Part shown: piece after piece, positions 41,028 to 50,878 of the stretch
Position numbering within the stretch: position 1 is the first letter of the stretch
Layout of the letters: the number at the start of each line of letters is the position of its first letter
NCBI RefSeq assembly: GCF_026013905.1
Contig: NZ_CP110257.1
Span: forward strand, 2,063,501-2,127,500
Length of the DNA: 64,000 bases
Origin: Schlegelella aquatica
GTDB taxonomy: Bacteria; Pseudomonadota; Gammaproteobacteria; Burkholderiales; Burkholderiaceae_C
Direction of reading: 5' to 3'
Position numbers and translations under genes: made by a program
The notes under the pieces: generated by a model
The model's database searches: none
What the model saw: the letters and a program-made list of their open reading frames with translations, nothing else
Told to the model about the DNA's origin: nothing

Positions 41028-42194
41028 TCAGTCCCGTGCGAACGGCGCCGCCAAAGGGTCGCCGACGAACACCCCCTGCTGCGGCCAGGCCACGCTCTTC
41101 CAGTACGCCTCGAGGGCGGTGGCGCCCTGCAGGTAGTGCAGCAGCAGGATCTGAGGGTGCGGGAACTTCTGCGGATGGTTGCAGGGCTCGCTGACAGTGC
41201 CATAGCTCGCCGTCGCGCCGGCATCGATCCACGCCAACGCACTGCTTTGGCCGGACGCCCCCTCCAGGCGGCCGCCAAAGGAGGTCAGGTGGTCGGCCAG
41301 CGCCCCCGGCACGAACTGCAGGCGATCCAACCCCTCCAGCCGAGCCGCGCCTGTCTGGTACAGCACCACGCGTTCGGCGTCGGGCGCCTCTTCGGCCTGC
41401 GCCACGTGCACCTCCACGCCGACCGCGCTCAGCCGCACGGGCGGCGGGTACAGCGGGGCGCGCACCGAGCGCGCTCGGTCCGATGTCGAGACGAACCACG
41501 CGTGCACCCAGGGCGCACCCCGCCGCCCCAGCTGCCCGTCGGACGCTGCGCCGCGCTCGATCAGGGCCTGGGCGCCCTGCTCGGTGGGCGCGGCAATCAA
41601 CATGGACGGCCGCAGGCGCAGGTCGCTCCAGGGGCGATGCGTCGGATGATTGAAATAGGGTGAGACGCGCGGACGCCCGCAGGTGTTTCGGCACAACTGC
41701 GCGTCCAGGCCGAGCGTCACCGCCGCCGTCAAGGACTGGCAGCCCACGGCGTAGGGCTGCACCCACGCCATGGCCAGCGCCTGAACGTCCTCGCCTGCCG
41801 CGCCGAAGGCCTGCTCCATGCGCGCCTGCAAGGCCTCGAACTCCGCGACCTCGAGCGTCGGCGTGACCGGAAGCCTCACCGCCACGACCTGGGCCGAAGG
41901 TATCCCCCGCCTGCGCGCGTAGGCGTCGCCCACGGCCACCGAGTACGGATCGTCCTCATTGACCAGCAATCCCAGCTGGCTGGCCTTCAACCTGCCTCGA
42001 ACCCGCGGAACGCGCACGCCAGGCGCAGGACGCGACGCCACGGAGGCGGGTGCCTCTGCCTGTGCGAGCGCGGCCGTGGGCGAAACCATCCACAGGGCAG
42101 CACCTCCCATGCGGCACAGCCAGCTCCGACGTGCACGGCCGTGCAACTTTTCGTCATGCAAAATCGGTCGGATCTGAGGGAAAATCCGTTTCAT
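41028..42194 (-). CDS. TIGR03790-like exported protein
   Basis: A secreted or periplasmic protein of unknown function. The sequence after the signal shows LGLLVNEDDPYSVAVGDAYARRRGIP, AMAWVQPYAVGCQSLTAAVTLG and, near the end, GATASYGTVSEPCNHPQKFPHP, the pattern I recall for TIGR03790. The C-terminal LLHYLQGATALEAYWKSVAWPQQGVFVGDPLAAPF fits it too. The export signal holds ARRSWL followed by a hydrophobic stretch ending in ALA, so it could be Tat or Sec. The start is uncertain: the ATG at 42194 overlaps the IclR start on the other strand, an internal ATG (MGGAAL) is 28 codons later, and TTG starts lie between. Confidence 0.65.
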   Translation of the reverse strand: MKRIFPQIRPILHDEKLHGRARRSWLCRMGGAALWMVSPTAALAQAEAPASVASRPAPGVRVPRVRGRLKASQLGLLVNEDDPYSVAVGDAYARRRGIPSAQVVAVRLPVTPTLEVAEFEALQARMEQAFGAAGEDVQALAMAWVQPYAVGCQSLTAAVTLGLDAQLCRNTCGRPRVSPYFNHPTHRPWSDLRLRPSMLIAAPTEQGAQALIERGAASDGQLGRRGAPWVHAWFVSTSDRARSVRAPLYPPPVRLSAVGVEVHVAQAEEAPDAERVVLYQTGAARLEGLDRLQFVPGALADHLTSFGGRLEGASGQSSALAWIDAGATASYGTVSEPCNHPQKFPHPQILLLHYLQGATALEAYWKSVAWPQQGVFVGDPLAAPFARD

Positions 42195-42969
42195 GAAACG
42201 CACCGAGGGCAACACTCCGACGATTCAGGTTCTCGAACGCATGTTCGCTCTTCTGGACGTGCTCGCCGCACATCGGGACCCGGTGTCGCTGAAGGAAATC
42301 AGTGAACAGACCGGTCTGCATCCCTCGACCGCCCACCGGATTCTGAACGACCTGGCGGTCGGGCGTTTCGTGGATCGGCCGGAGGCCGGCAGTTACCGCC
42401 TGGGCATGCGCCTGCTCGAGCTCGGCAATCTCGTCAAAGCGCGTCTGGACGTGCGCGACGCGGCTCTCGGGCCGATGCGTGAGTTGCACAAGCTGACGCA
42501 CCAGCCCGTCAACTTGTCCGTGCGTCAGGGCGACGAGATCGTCTACATCGAGCGGACCTACAGCGAGCGCTCGGGCATGCAGGTCGTGCGCGCCGTGGGA
42601 GGCCGCGCACCCTTGCACCTCACCTCCGTGGGCAAGCTCTTCCTCGCGCAAGACGACCCGCAGCGGGTGCGGGCCTATGCCACCCGTACCGGGCTGGCCG
42701 GCCACACCCGCAACAGCATCACGGACTTGGCCACGCTCGAGCGCGAGCTGGCCAAGGTGCGCCAGTACGGCACGGCACGCGACAACGAGGAGCTCGAACT
42801 GGGCGTCCGCTGCATGGCAGCGGGCATCCGAGACGACCAAGGCAAGCTGGTGGCGGGGCTGTCGATCTCAGCGCCTGCCGACCGCCTGGAGGAGAGCTGG
42901 CTGGAGCGCCTGACGCAGACGGCGGCCCAGATCTCGGCTGCCCTCGGCTACCGCGGGCAGCCGTCCTGA
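42193..42969 (+). CDS. IclR-family transcriptional regulator
   Basis: A 258-residue regulator with an N-terminal winged helix (VLERMFALLDVLAAHRDPVSLKEI then the recognition helix HPSTAHRILNDLAVGRF, about 13-65) and a C-terminal IclR effector domain (about 80-255) with the family segment SVGKLFLA and the cysteine-containing VRCMAAGI near 212. IclR proteins act on carboxylate or aromatic catabolism genes; no such target adjoins it, so its regulon is unknown. Its ATG overlaps the minus-strand ATG of the TIGR03790-like gene (TCATGA). Its stop abuts the stop of the PBP gene with no gap. Confidence 0.9.
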   Translation: MKRTEGNTPTIQVLERMFALLDVLAAHRDPVSLKEISEQTGLHPSTAHRILNDLAVGRFVDRPEAGSYRLGMRLLELGNLVKARLDVRDAALGPMRELHKLTHQPVNLSVRQGDEIVYIERTYSERSGMQVVRAVGGRAPLHLTSVGKLFLAQDDPQRVRAYATRTGLAGHTRNSITDLATLERELAKVRQYGTARDNEELELGVRCMAAGIRDDQGKLVAGLSISAPADRLEESWLERLTQTAAQISAALGYRGQPS

Positions 42970-44094
42970 TCAGGACGTGACCCGCGGCATATGGGGCTGG
43001 CCCGTGACGGCGCCGTGCCCCTCCTCGAGCAGCCACTTGCGCACGCGCTCGGCGTCGCCGATGCGCGAGTACTTCCCGGCCGAATCGAGGAACACCATGA
43101 TCAGTTGGCGACCTGCGAGGCGGGCCTGCATCACGAGGCAGCGGCCGGCCTCGACGATGTAGCCGGTCTTCTGCAGGCCGATCTCCCAGGTCGGGTTGAA
43201 GACCAGACCGTTGGTATTGCGGAACTGCAAGTGACGGCGCCCGACCGCGACCTGGTACTCAGGGGAGGTGGAGAGCTCGCGGATCAAGGGGTACTGGTAG
43301 GCCGCGTTGACCAGGGTCGCCAGGTCACGCGCGCTGGACTGGTTGCGGCTCGACAAGCCGGTGGGCTCGACATAGCGGGTGTCGTGCATGCCCAACTCGC
43401 GCGCCTTGCGGTTCATCGCCTCGACGAACGCCGGCAAGCCGCCCGGGTAGTGGCGCCCGAGCGCGTTGGCGGCCCGGTTCTCGCTGGACATGAGGGCCAG
43501 ATGGAGCATCTCTCCCCGCGTGAGTTGGGTGCCGACCGCCAGGCGCGAGTGGCTGCCCTTCTCGGTATCGATGTCGGCCTCGGTGATCGTCAGCACCTCA
43601 TCGAGCGACTGGTTCGCCTCCACGACCACCAGGGCGGTCATCAGCTTGGTGATCGAAGCGATGGGCAAGACGGCCTGCGAGTTCTTGCTGAACAGGATCT
43701 CGTTGGTGTCCTGGTCGATCACCAGCGCCACGCTGGACTTCAGGTCCAGAGGATCGGGCGCTTGGTGCAGGCCATACGCCTGTGCGTACGACAGCCGCGG
43801 CTCGCTGGGGACGTAGGCCGCCTTGCGGGTAGGAAGGCCGGCGGCCTTGCTGACCTTGGGGCCGGCACTGCGCACGACGCCGCCCTTGCGCTCGGCCCGC
43901 ATCGCCGTGCGGGCGCCCCGGCTCTTGGGAGCCACGCTCGGCTTCTTGGCCGTCGCGCGCTTGGCGCCGGTATGGGTAGCACGTTTGGCAGGCGCATCTT
44001 CGCTCTTGCGCGCCGCCATGCCGTCCAGCGGCGAGAGCGCCACGAGGCCAGCCACCAGGACGGACAACCAACGAGTTCCTGAGAGCAACGACAC
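42970..44094 (-). CDS. pbpG: D-alanyl-D-alanine endopeptidase (PBP7-like)
   Basis: Penicillin-binding protein of the S11 peptidase family that cuts D-Ala-mDAP cross-links in peptidoglycan. The 374 residues have an N-terminal signal (about 1-28), a long Ala/Lys/Arg-rich linker (29-95), and the catalytic domain with Ser147-x-x-Lys150 (SITK), Ser204-Glu-Asn206 (SEN) and Lys309-Thr-Gly (KTG). The GTG start at 44094 has a GGAGG ribosome-binding site 5 nt upstream. The basic linker may contact the acidic cell wall. Confidence 0.92.
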   Translation of the reverse strand: MSLLSGTRWLSVLVAGLVALSPLDGMAARKSEDAPAKRATHTGAKRATAKKPSVAPKSRGARTAMRAERKGGVVRSAGPKVSKAAGLPTRKAAYVPSEPRLSYAQAYGLHQAPDPLDLKSSVALVIDQDTNEILFSKNSQAVLPIASITKLMTALVVVEANQSLDEVLTITEADIDTEKGSHSRLAVGTQLTRGEMLHLALMSSENRAANALGRHYPGGLPAFVEAMNRKARELGMHDTRYVEPTGLSSRNQSSARDLATLVNAAYQYPLIRELSTSPEYQVAVGRRHLQFRNTNGLVFNPTWEIGLQKTGYIVEAGRCLVMQARLAGRQLIMVFLDSAGKYSRIGDAERVRKWLLEEGHGAVTGQPHMPRVTS

Positions 44095-44135
44095 GACAAC
44101 CTCCAGCAGCCCGGCCCAGCGAGTTTAGGTGATAG

Positions 44136-44170
44136 AAAAAAGGCGCGCAACATCAAAAACTTACGCGCCC
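44136..44170 (-). terminator. Rho-independent terminator after leuA
   Basis: Minus strand: GGCGCG and CGCGCC form a stem over a 16-nt loop, followed by six T. It lies 38 bp past the leuA stop. Confidence 0.75.
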
Positions 44171-44207
44171 TTTCTCAAGTCCGGGCTAAACCGGAAATCG
44201 TGCTTGT

Positions 44208-45749
44208 TCAGCCCTGAGCGGCCACGCGTTCTGCCTTGCTGTGCAGCTTGTTCAAGGCCGAGAGATAGGCCTTGGCCGATGCCACGACGATGTCCGGGTC
44301 TGCACCCACACCGTTGACCACCCGCCCGCCGAGTTGCAGGCGCACGGTCACCTCGCCTTGGGATTCTGTGCTGCCCGAGGTGATCGCATTGACCGAATAC
44401 AGCAGCATTTCGGCCCCACTTCGCACCTTGGACTCGATCGCCTTCAGGCTGGCGTCCACCGGCCCGTTGCCGTCGCTTTCGGCATGGAACTCCTCGTCGC
44501 CGGCGGCAAACGCCACCCGCGCGTGCGGCCGCTCACCCGTTTCCGAGTACTGCGACAGGGCCAACAGCCGGTAATGCTCCTGCTCGCTGGTCACGCTTTC
44601 GTCGCTCACCAGCGCGATGATGTCCTCGTCGAAGATCTCGCTCTTGCGATCGGCCAGGTCCTTGAAGCGCGCGAACGCCGCATTGATCTCGGCCTCCGAC
44701 TCCAGTTCGATCCCCAGTTCCTGCAGTCGCTGCTTGAACGCATTGCGCCCGGAGAGCTTGCCCAGCACGATCTTGTTGGCCGTCCAGCCCACGTCCTCGG
44801 CGCGCATGATCTCGTAGGTATCGCGCGCCTTGAGCACCCCGTCCTGATGGATGCCGGACGCGTGGGCGAAGGCGTTCGCCCCCACGACGGCCTTGTTCGG
44901 CTGCACCACGAAGCCGGTGGTCTGCGATACGAGGCGCGACGCCGGCACGATCTGGCTGGTGTCGATGCCGACCTCCAGGCCGAAGTAGTCCCGCCGCGTC
45001 TTGACGGCCATGACCACCTCTTCGAGGGCGCAGTTGCCCGCCCGCTCGCCCAGACCGTTGATGGTGCACTCCACCTGACGCGCGCCGCCCAGCTTCACGC
45101 CGGCCAGCGAGTTGGCCACCGCCATCCCCAGGTCGTTGTGACAGTGCACCGACCAGACGGCCTTGTCCGAGTTGGGGATGCGCTCACGCAGCGTCCTGAT
45201 GAAGTTGCCGTAGAGTTCCGGCACCGCGTAGCCCACGGTGTCCGGGATGTTGATCGTGGTGGCCCCCTCGTCGATGACCGCCTCGAGCACCCGGCACAGG
45301 AAGTCGATCTCAGACCGATAGCCGTCCTCCGGCGAGAACTCCACGTCCGCGCACAGGTTGCGCGCGAAGCGCACGGCCAGCCGCGCCTGCTCGTAGACCT
45401 GATCCGGCGTCATCCGCAGCTTCTTCTCCATGTGCAGCGGGCTGGTGGCGATGAAGGTGTGGATGCGCGCGGAATTCGCGCCCCTCAACGCCTCGGCGGC
45501 CCGGCTGATGTCACGGTCGTTGGCGCGGGCCAGCGAACACACCGTGGATTCCTTGATCGCATCGGCAATGGCCTTCACGGCCTCGAAGTCCCCGTTGGAC
45601 GACGCAGCGAAGCCGGCCTCGATCACATCGACACGCAGTCGCTCGAGTTGCCGTGCGATGCGCAGCTTCTCCTCGCGGGTCATGGAGGCGCCGGGCGACT
45701 GTTCGCCGTCTCTGAGCGTGGTGTCGAAGATGATGAGCTTGTCGGGCAT
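44208..45749 (-). CDS. leuA: 2-isopropylmalate synthase
   Basis: First committed enzyme of leucine synthesis: acetyl-CoA plus 2-oxoisovalerate to 2-isopropylmalate. The 513 residues begin [19 protein letters not shown], with the metal-binding [16 protein letters not shown] near 200, and the C-terminal LeuA allosteric domain for leucine feedback (about 370-505, [16 protein letters not shown] and [20 protein letters not shown]). The ATG at 45749 lies downstream of a leader peptide and terminator that look like a leucine attenuator. It has its own promoter after pssA. Confidence 0.97.
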   Translation of the reverse strand: MPDKLIIFDTTLRDGEQSPGASMTREEKLRIARQLERLRVDVIEAGFAASSNGDFEAVKAIADAIKESTVCSLARANDRDISRAAEALRGANSARIHTFIATSPLHMEKKLRMTPDQVYEQARLAVRFARNLCADVEFSPEDGYRSEIDFLCRVLEAVIDEGATTINIPDTVGYAVPELYGNFIRTLRERIPNSDKAVWSVHCHNDLGMAVANSLAGVKLGGARQVECTINGLGERAGNCALEEVVMAVKTRRDYFGLEVGIDTSQIVPASRLVSQTTGFVVQPNKAVVGANAFAHASGIHQDGVLKARDTYEIMRAEDVGWTANKIVLGKLSGRNAFKQRLQELGIELESEAEINAAFARFKDLADRKSEIFDEDIIALVSDESVTSEQEHYRLLALSQYSETGERPHARVAFAAGDEEFHAESDGNGPVDASLKAIESKVRSGAEMLLYSVNAITSGSTESQGEVTVRLQLGGRVVNGVGADPDIVVASAKAYLSALNKLHSKAERVAAQG

Positions 45750-45770
45750 GATCCGCTCCGTGGCAGGAAC

Positions 45771-45810
45771 AAAAGAAAACGGCCCGCTTGCTGTGCGCTT
45801 GCGGGCCGTT
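45771..45810 (-). terminator. Attenuator terminator in the leuA leader
   Basis: Minus strand: AACGGCCCGC and GCGGGCCGTT form a perfect 10-bp stem over a 13-nt loop, followed by TTCTTTT. It lies between the leader peptide stop (45839) and the leuA ATG (45749), so it must be read through for leuA to be expressed. Confidence 0.85.
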
Positions 45811-45838
45811 GATGCGAAAAAACTCTAGACGTGAGCCA

Positions 45839-45898
45839 TCAGCGCGCCCGCGGCACTCCTAGGAGCAATAGCGAAAAGGCGGCGATGCGCTGCGTCAT
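45839..45898 (-). CDS. leuL: Leucine leader peptide (leuA attenuation)
   Basis: A 19-codon frame, MTQRIAAFSLLLLGVPRAR, with four consecutive Leu codons (CTA TTG CTC CTA) at codons 10-13; two are the CTA codon, rare in GC-rich genomes. A rho-independent terminator follows 28 nt after the stop. GCGGGC in codons 16-18 can pair with GCCCGC of the terminator's 5' arm, giving an antiterminator when a ribosome stalls at the Leu codons. No ribosome-binding site precedes the ATG, but an extended -10 places transcription start at or one base before it, so it may be leaderless. The peptide, structure and target gene agree with a classical leucine attenuator. Confidence 0.8.
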   Translation of the reverse strand: MTQRIAAFSLLLLGVPRAR

Positions 45899-45905
45899 GC
45901 GGGCC

Positions 45906-45914
45906 AATATACCA
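45906..45914 (-). promoter_or_regulatory. Extended -10 promoter of the leuA leader
   Basis: Minus strand TGGTATATT, an extended -10 (TGn-TATAWT type), with no clear -35. Its end is 7 nt before the A of the leader ATG, so the transcript would begin at about the start codon. Confidence 0.5.
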
Positions 45915-45933
45915 CGGCCGGGCCAAGCCGCGT

Positions 45934-46761
45934 TCACTGGTGAAGGCCTTTTTCGTCCGGCTCGTCGGTGGACACCGCAATGACGCTGACCGGCTTGCCC
46001 TTGGCCTTTCGGATGAAGTAGACCACGTAGCCCGACAGCCCGTAGACGATGAACACCCCGAACAGCACGAGCGGGGGGTGGTAGGAGATGACAGCGAAGC
46101 CGAGCGCAATGGCCACGATCACGATGAACGGGACCGAGCGCTTGAAGCTCACGTCCTTGAAACTGTAGAACGGCACGTTCGTGACCATCGTCAGCCCCGC
46201 GTAGAGCGTGAAGGCGAAGGCCGTCCAGGTCAGCCATTCGATGTGCTCGGCCCCCTTGTACCCCATGTCGTCCATCACCCAGATGAACCCGGTCACCATG
46301 GCGGCGGCCGCGGGGCTCGGCAGTCCCTGGAAGAACCGCTTGTCCACCACGCCGATGTTGGTGTTGAAGCGCGCCAGCCGCAAAGCCGCTCCCGCGCAGT
46401 AGACGAACGCTGCGATCCACCCGAGCTTGCCCAGGCCCTGCAGGGCCCACTCGTAGACGATCAGCGCCGGCGCGGCTCCGAAGGACACCATGTCCGAGAG
46501 GCTGTCCATCTGCTCGCCGAAGGTACTTTGCGTGTTCGTCATCCGGGCCACGCGGCCGTCCAGGCTGTCGAGCACCATCGCGGAGAACACCCCGATGGCC
46601 GCCTGCTCGAAGCGCCCGTTCATCGCCATGACCACCGCGTAGAAGCCGCCGAACAGCGCCGCCAGCGTGAAGAGGTTGGGCAGGATGTAAATCCCCTTGC
46701 GACGGGGCCGCACGGCCAGTTCCGGCGCCGGCTCGAGGGGAGGATCCGAAAAATCGTTCAT
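45934..46761 (-). CDS. pssA: CDP-diacylglycerol-serine O-phosphatidyltransferase
   Basis: Makes phosphatidylserine from CDP-diacylglycerol and serine, the route to phosphatidylethanolamine; inner membrane. The 275 residues carry the CDP-alcohol phosphotransferase motif D-G-x2-A-R-x8-G-x3-D-x3-D, seen as DGRVARMTNTQSTFGEQMD then SLSD (about 68-90), and about six to eight helices. This is the membrane type (subclass II), not the E. coli soluble type. It lies between ilvC (with a terminator) and the leuA leader. Confidence 0.94.
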   Translation of the reverse strand: MNDFSDPPLEPAPELAVRPRRKGIYILPNLFTLAALFGGFYAVVMAMNGRFEQAAIGVFSAMVLDSLDGRVARMTNTQSTFGEQMDSLSDMVSFGAAPALIVYEWALQGLGKLGWIAAFVYCAGAALRLARFNTNIGVVDKRFFQGLPSPAAAAMVTGFIWVMDDMGYKGAEHIEWLTWTAFAFTLYAGLTMVTNVPFYSFKDVSFKRSVPFIVIVAIALGFAVISYHPPLVLFGVFIVYGLSGYVVYFIRKAKGKPVSVIAVSTDEPDEKGLHQ

Positions 46762-46898
46762 GCCGGGAACTCACTGGTTATGCCACGGGCGCGACACGGC
46801 GGGTCCACCGCCGCCGGCGCGCGGGCCTGACATCGTCGAGCAAAGGCCGCGCCCGTCGCCCCAGGGCAGGCCGCGAGGATACATCAGCCACGCAGGAC

Positions 46899-46930
46899 AA
46901 AAAGGGCCGCCGACCCTGAGGTCGCGGCCC
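46899..46930 (-). terminator. Rho-independent terminator after ilvC
   Basis: Minus strand: GGGCCG-CGACC and GGTCG-CGGCCC form an 11-bp stem with one bulge and a 4-nt loop, followed by five T. It ends the ilvBNC transcript before pssA. Confidence 0.8.
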
Positions 46931-46974
46931 CCGCCTTGCGGCCGTCGCGCGCCGGCCCGCCGGTCCACACACCT

Positions 46975-47026
46975 GCCTGCCCGCCGCCAGCGGGCAGGCG
47001 GGGCCCCGGCCGGCCGCCGGGGCCCC
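46975..47026. repeat. Two adjacent GC-rich hairpins after ilvC
   Basis: GCCTGCCCGC (46975-46984) pairs with GCGGGCAGGC (46990-46999), and GGGGCCCCGGC (47000-47010) pairs with GCCGGGGCCCC (47016-47026). They touch end to end with 5-nt loops, just after the ilvC stop. Likely mRNA-end structures or a REP-like element. Confidence 0.75.
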
Positions 47027-47035
47027 GTCGGCCCT

Positions 47036-48168
<1,133 letters not shown>

Positions 48169-48180
48169 GAAAGGGGCGCT

Positions 48181-48672
48181 TCAGACGCGCAGAATGCGCT
48201 CGCCGCGGCCGATGCCGCTGGTGCCTGTGCGCACCGTCTCGAGGATCGCCGTGCGGTCGATCGCCTCGATGAATGCGTCCAGCTTCGCGGCGTCGCCCGT
48301 CAGCTCTATGGTGTAGGTCTTTTCCGTCACGTCGATGATGCGGCCGCGGAAGATGTCGGCCATGCGCTTCATCTCCTCGCGCTCCTTGCCCACGGCGCGC
48401 ACCTTGATGAGCATCAGCTCGCGCTCGATGTAGTTGCCCTCGGTCAGATCCACCACCTTCACCACCTCGATCAGGCGGTTCAGGTGCTTGGTGATCTGCT
48501 CGATCACGTCGTCGCTGCCGGTCGTCACGATGGTCATGCGCGACAGCGAAGGGTCTTCGGTGGGGGCGACCGTCAAGGTCTCGATGTTGTAGCCGCGGGC
48601 CGAAAAGAGGCCCACCACGCGGGAGAGAGCACCGGGCTCGTTCTCCAGCAGCACTGCGATGATGTGTTTCAT
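48181..48672 (-). CDS. ilvN: Acetolactate synthase, small regulatory subunit
   Basis: Regulatory subunit that gives valine feedback control to the ThDP catalytic subunit. The 163 residues start with an ACT domain, HIIAVLLENEPGALSRVVGLFSARGYNIETL at 3-33, followed by the second ferredoxin-like domain. It is the IlvH-like long form. Located between ilvB and ilvC. Confidence 0.96.
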   Translation of the reverse strand: MKHIIAVLLENEPGALSRVVGLFSARGYNIETLTVAPTEDPSLSRMTIVTTGSDDVIEQITKHLNRLIEVVKVVDLTEGNYIERELMLIKVRAVGKEREEMKRMADIFRGRIIDVTEKTYTIELTGDAAKLDAFIEAIDRTAILETVRTGTSGIGRGERILRV

Positions 48673-48837
48673 GGTCGAGGGTTCGCGCTCTTCAGGCCGG
48701 CGGCGGTAACCGACGGCCCTTGGCCACGAGGTTCGATCTCTAGGAAGGAAGTGAAAGACGCGTCCGGGACCGGGAAGCCTCGGGACGGCTCCTGACGCGC
48801 CGCGGTAACGGTCGCGCCCTCGCCGCCCCGGCGGGCC

Positions 48838-50622
48838 TCACAGGTCTTCGGACCCCAGCAGCATCTCCGTGATGCCCTTGCCCGCCTGGACCATCGGCCA
48901 GACGTTCTCGGTCGGGTCGGTGCGCACGTCGAGGAAGACGGTGCGGTCCTTCAGGCGCATCATCTCGCGCAGGGCCGGCTCCACCTCCGAGGGCTTCTCG
49001 ATCCTCAGGCCCACATGGCCGTACGCCTCTGCGAGCTTGACGAAGTCGGGCAGCGCATCCATGTAGCTGTGCGAGTAGCGGCCGCTGTACTCCAGCTGCT
49101 GCCATTGCCGCACCATACCGAGGTAGCGGTTGTTGAGCGAGATGATCTTGACCGGCGTCTGGTACTGCTGGCAGGTCGAGAGCTCCTGGATGCACATCTG
49201 GATCGAGCCCTCGCCGGTGATGCAGAACACGTCCGCGTCCGGCTTGGCCAGCTTGATGCCCATGGCATACGGCAGCCCCACGCCCATCGTGCCCAGGCCG
49301 CCGGAGTTGATCCACCGACGCGGCTGGTCGAAGCGATAGAACTGCGCCGCCCACATCTGGTGCTGGCCGACGTCGGAGGTGATGTAGGTCTCGCGATCCT
49401 TCGTGAGCTCCCACAGCGTCTCGACCACGTACTGCGGCTTGATGACCTCGTCGGAGCGCTTGTACTTCAGGCACTCGCGCTTGCGCCACTCGTTGATCTG
49501 CCCCCACCATCCCGCCAGCGCCTGGGCGTCGGGCCTCAGCTGCTGCTCGCGGATGTGCGCGATCAGCTCCTGCAGCACCTCCTTGACGTCGCCCACGATC
49601 GGGATGTCGACCTTCACGCGCTTGGAGATCGACGACGGGTCGATGTCCACGTGGATGATCTTGCGCTCCACCGAAGCGAAGTGCCGCGGGTTGCCGATCA
49701 CGCGGTCGTCGAAACGCGCCCCCACGGCCAGCAGGACATCGCAGTTCTGCATGGTCATGTTGGCCTCGTAGGTGCCGTGCATACCCAGCATGCCCAGGAA
49801 CTTCGGGTCGGAAGCCGGGTACGCGCCGAGCCCCATGAGCGTGTTCGTGCAGGGGTAGCCGAGCAGATCGACCAGCTCACGCAACTCCGCGGAGGCGTTG
49901 CCCAGAATCACGCCGCCGCCGGTGTAGATGTAGGGCCGCTTCGCGCTGAGCAGCAGTTGGACCGCCTTGCGGATCTGCCCGCCGTGACCCTTGCGCACCG
50001 GGTTGTAGGAACGCATCTCGATCGTGGCGGGGTACTCGAAACGCGCGGTCTTGAGCGAGACGTCCTTGGGGATGTCCACGACCACCGGGCCCGGGCGGCC
50101 GGTGCGGGCGATGTGGAACGCCTTCTTGATCGTGACGGCCAGGTCGCGCACGTCCTTGACCAGGAAGTTGTGCTTGACGATGGGCCTCGTGATGCCGACC
50201 GTGTCGCATTCCTGGAAGGCGTCCAGCCCGATCGCGGGCGTCGGCACCTGCCCGGTGATGATCACCATCGGGATCGAGTCCATGTAGGCCGTCGCGATGC
50301 CGGTGATCGCGTTCGTCACGCCCGGGCCGGAGGTGACCAGCGCCACACCGACCTCGCCGGTCGCGCGCGCATAGCCGTCGGCGGCGTGCACCGCCGCCTG
50401 CTCGTGGCGCACCAGGACGTGCTCGATGGTGTCTTGCTTGTACAGCGCGTCGTAGATGTAGAGAACCGCGCCGCCTGGGTAGCCCCAGATGAACTTGACG
50501 CCTTCGGCTTGGAGACAGCGCACGAGGATCTCGGCGCCGTTGATTTCTTGGGTGGGGGATTGCGGGGCGGCCTTGCCGTCGGCAACGGCGGCACGCTTGT
50601 GGTCCGCGGCAGACATATCCAT
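48838..50622 (-). CDS. ilvB: Acetolactate synthase, large catalytic subunit
   Basis: ThDP/FAD enzyme that condenses pyruvate to acetolactate, or with 2-oxobutyrate to acetohydroxybutyrate. The 594 residues have the N-terminal ThDP domain with the catalytic Glu in VLVRHEQAAVHAADGYARATG, VTSGPGVTNAITGIATAY, the central domain, and the C-terminal ThDP-Mg site GEGSIQMCIQELSTCQQYQTPVKIISLNN. The ATG at 50622 has a GAAAGG ribosome-binding site 6 nt upstream; a second ATG two codons on is also possible. First gene of ilvBNC. I see no leader peptide or attenuator here. Confidence 0.97.
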   Translation of the reverse strand: MDMSAADHKRAAVADGKAAPQSPTQEINGAEILVRCLQAEGVKFIWGYPGGAVLYIYDALYKQDTIEHVLVRHEQAAVHAADGYARATGEVGVALVTSGPGVTNAITGIATAYMDSIPMVIITGQVPTPAIGLDAFQECDTVGITRPIVKHNFLVKDVRDLAVTIKKAFHIARTGRPGPVVVDIPKDVSLKTARFEYPATIEMRSYNPVRKGHGGQIRKAVQLLLSAKRPYIYTGGGVILGNASAELRELVDLLGYPCTNTLMGLGAYPASDPKFLGMLGMHGTYEANMTMQNCDVLLAVGARFDDRVIGNPRHFASVERKIIHVDIDPSSISKRVKVDIPIVGDVKEVLQELIAHIREQQLRPDAQALAGWWGQINEWRKRECLKYKRSDEVIKPQYVVETLWELTKDRETYITSDVGQHQMWAAQFYRFDQPRRWINSGGLGTMGVGLPYAMGIKLAKPDADVFCITGEGSIQMCIQELSTCQQYQTPVKIISLNNRYLGMVRQWQQLEYSGRYSHSYMDALPDFVKLAEAYGHVGLRIEKPSEVEPALREMMRLKDRTVFLDVRTDPTENVWPMVQAGKGITEMLLGSEDL

Positions 50623-50878
50623 TCAGAACCTTTCAGATTTTCTCTGACGAAAAACGATCGGTGCCCCTAGCACGCCCTTGTGAGGCGGATTCGGGACCTG
50701 CGCGGTCAAGAACGAGGAGGCCCGGGTCGGGCGTCCGAGTTGAGACCCAGTGTTGTGCGAAGCAACATTATGACACCGGGCACGGGCCCGTGGGATCGTC
50801 CGTTACACGCGGGAGTTCCCCCGGGCTTGCGATGCGATAATCCGCCGGTTCTGATTTCCTGCGCGCGCCGTACCGCCC

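Noticed and set aside
50706..50768. 20-codon frame before ilvB (begins MLLRTTLGL) as a leader peptide
   Set aside because: It has no Val or Ile run, no following terminator, and its ATG overlaps the best -10-like element.
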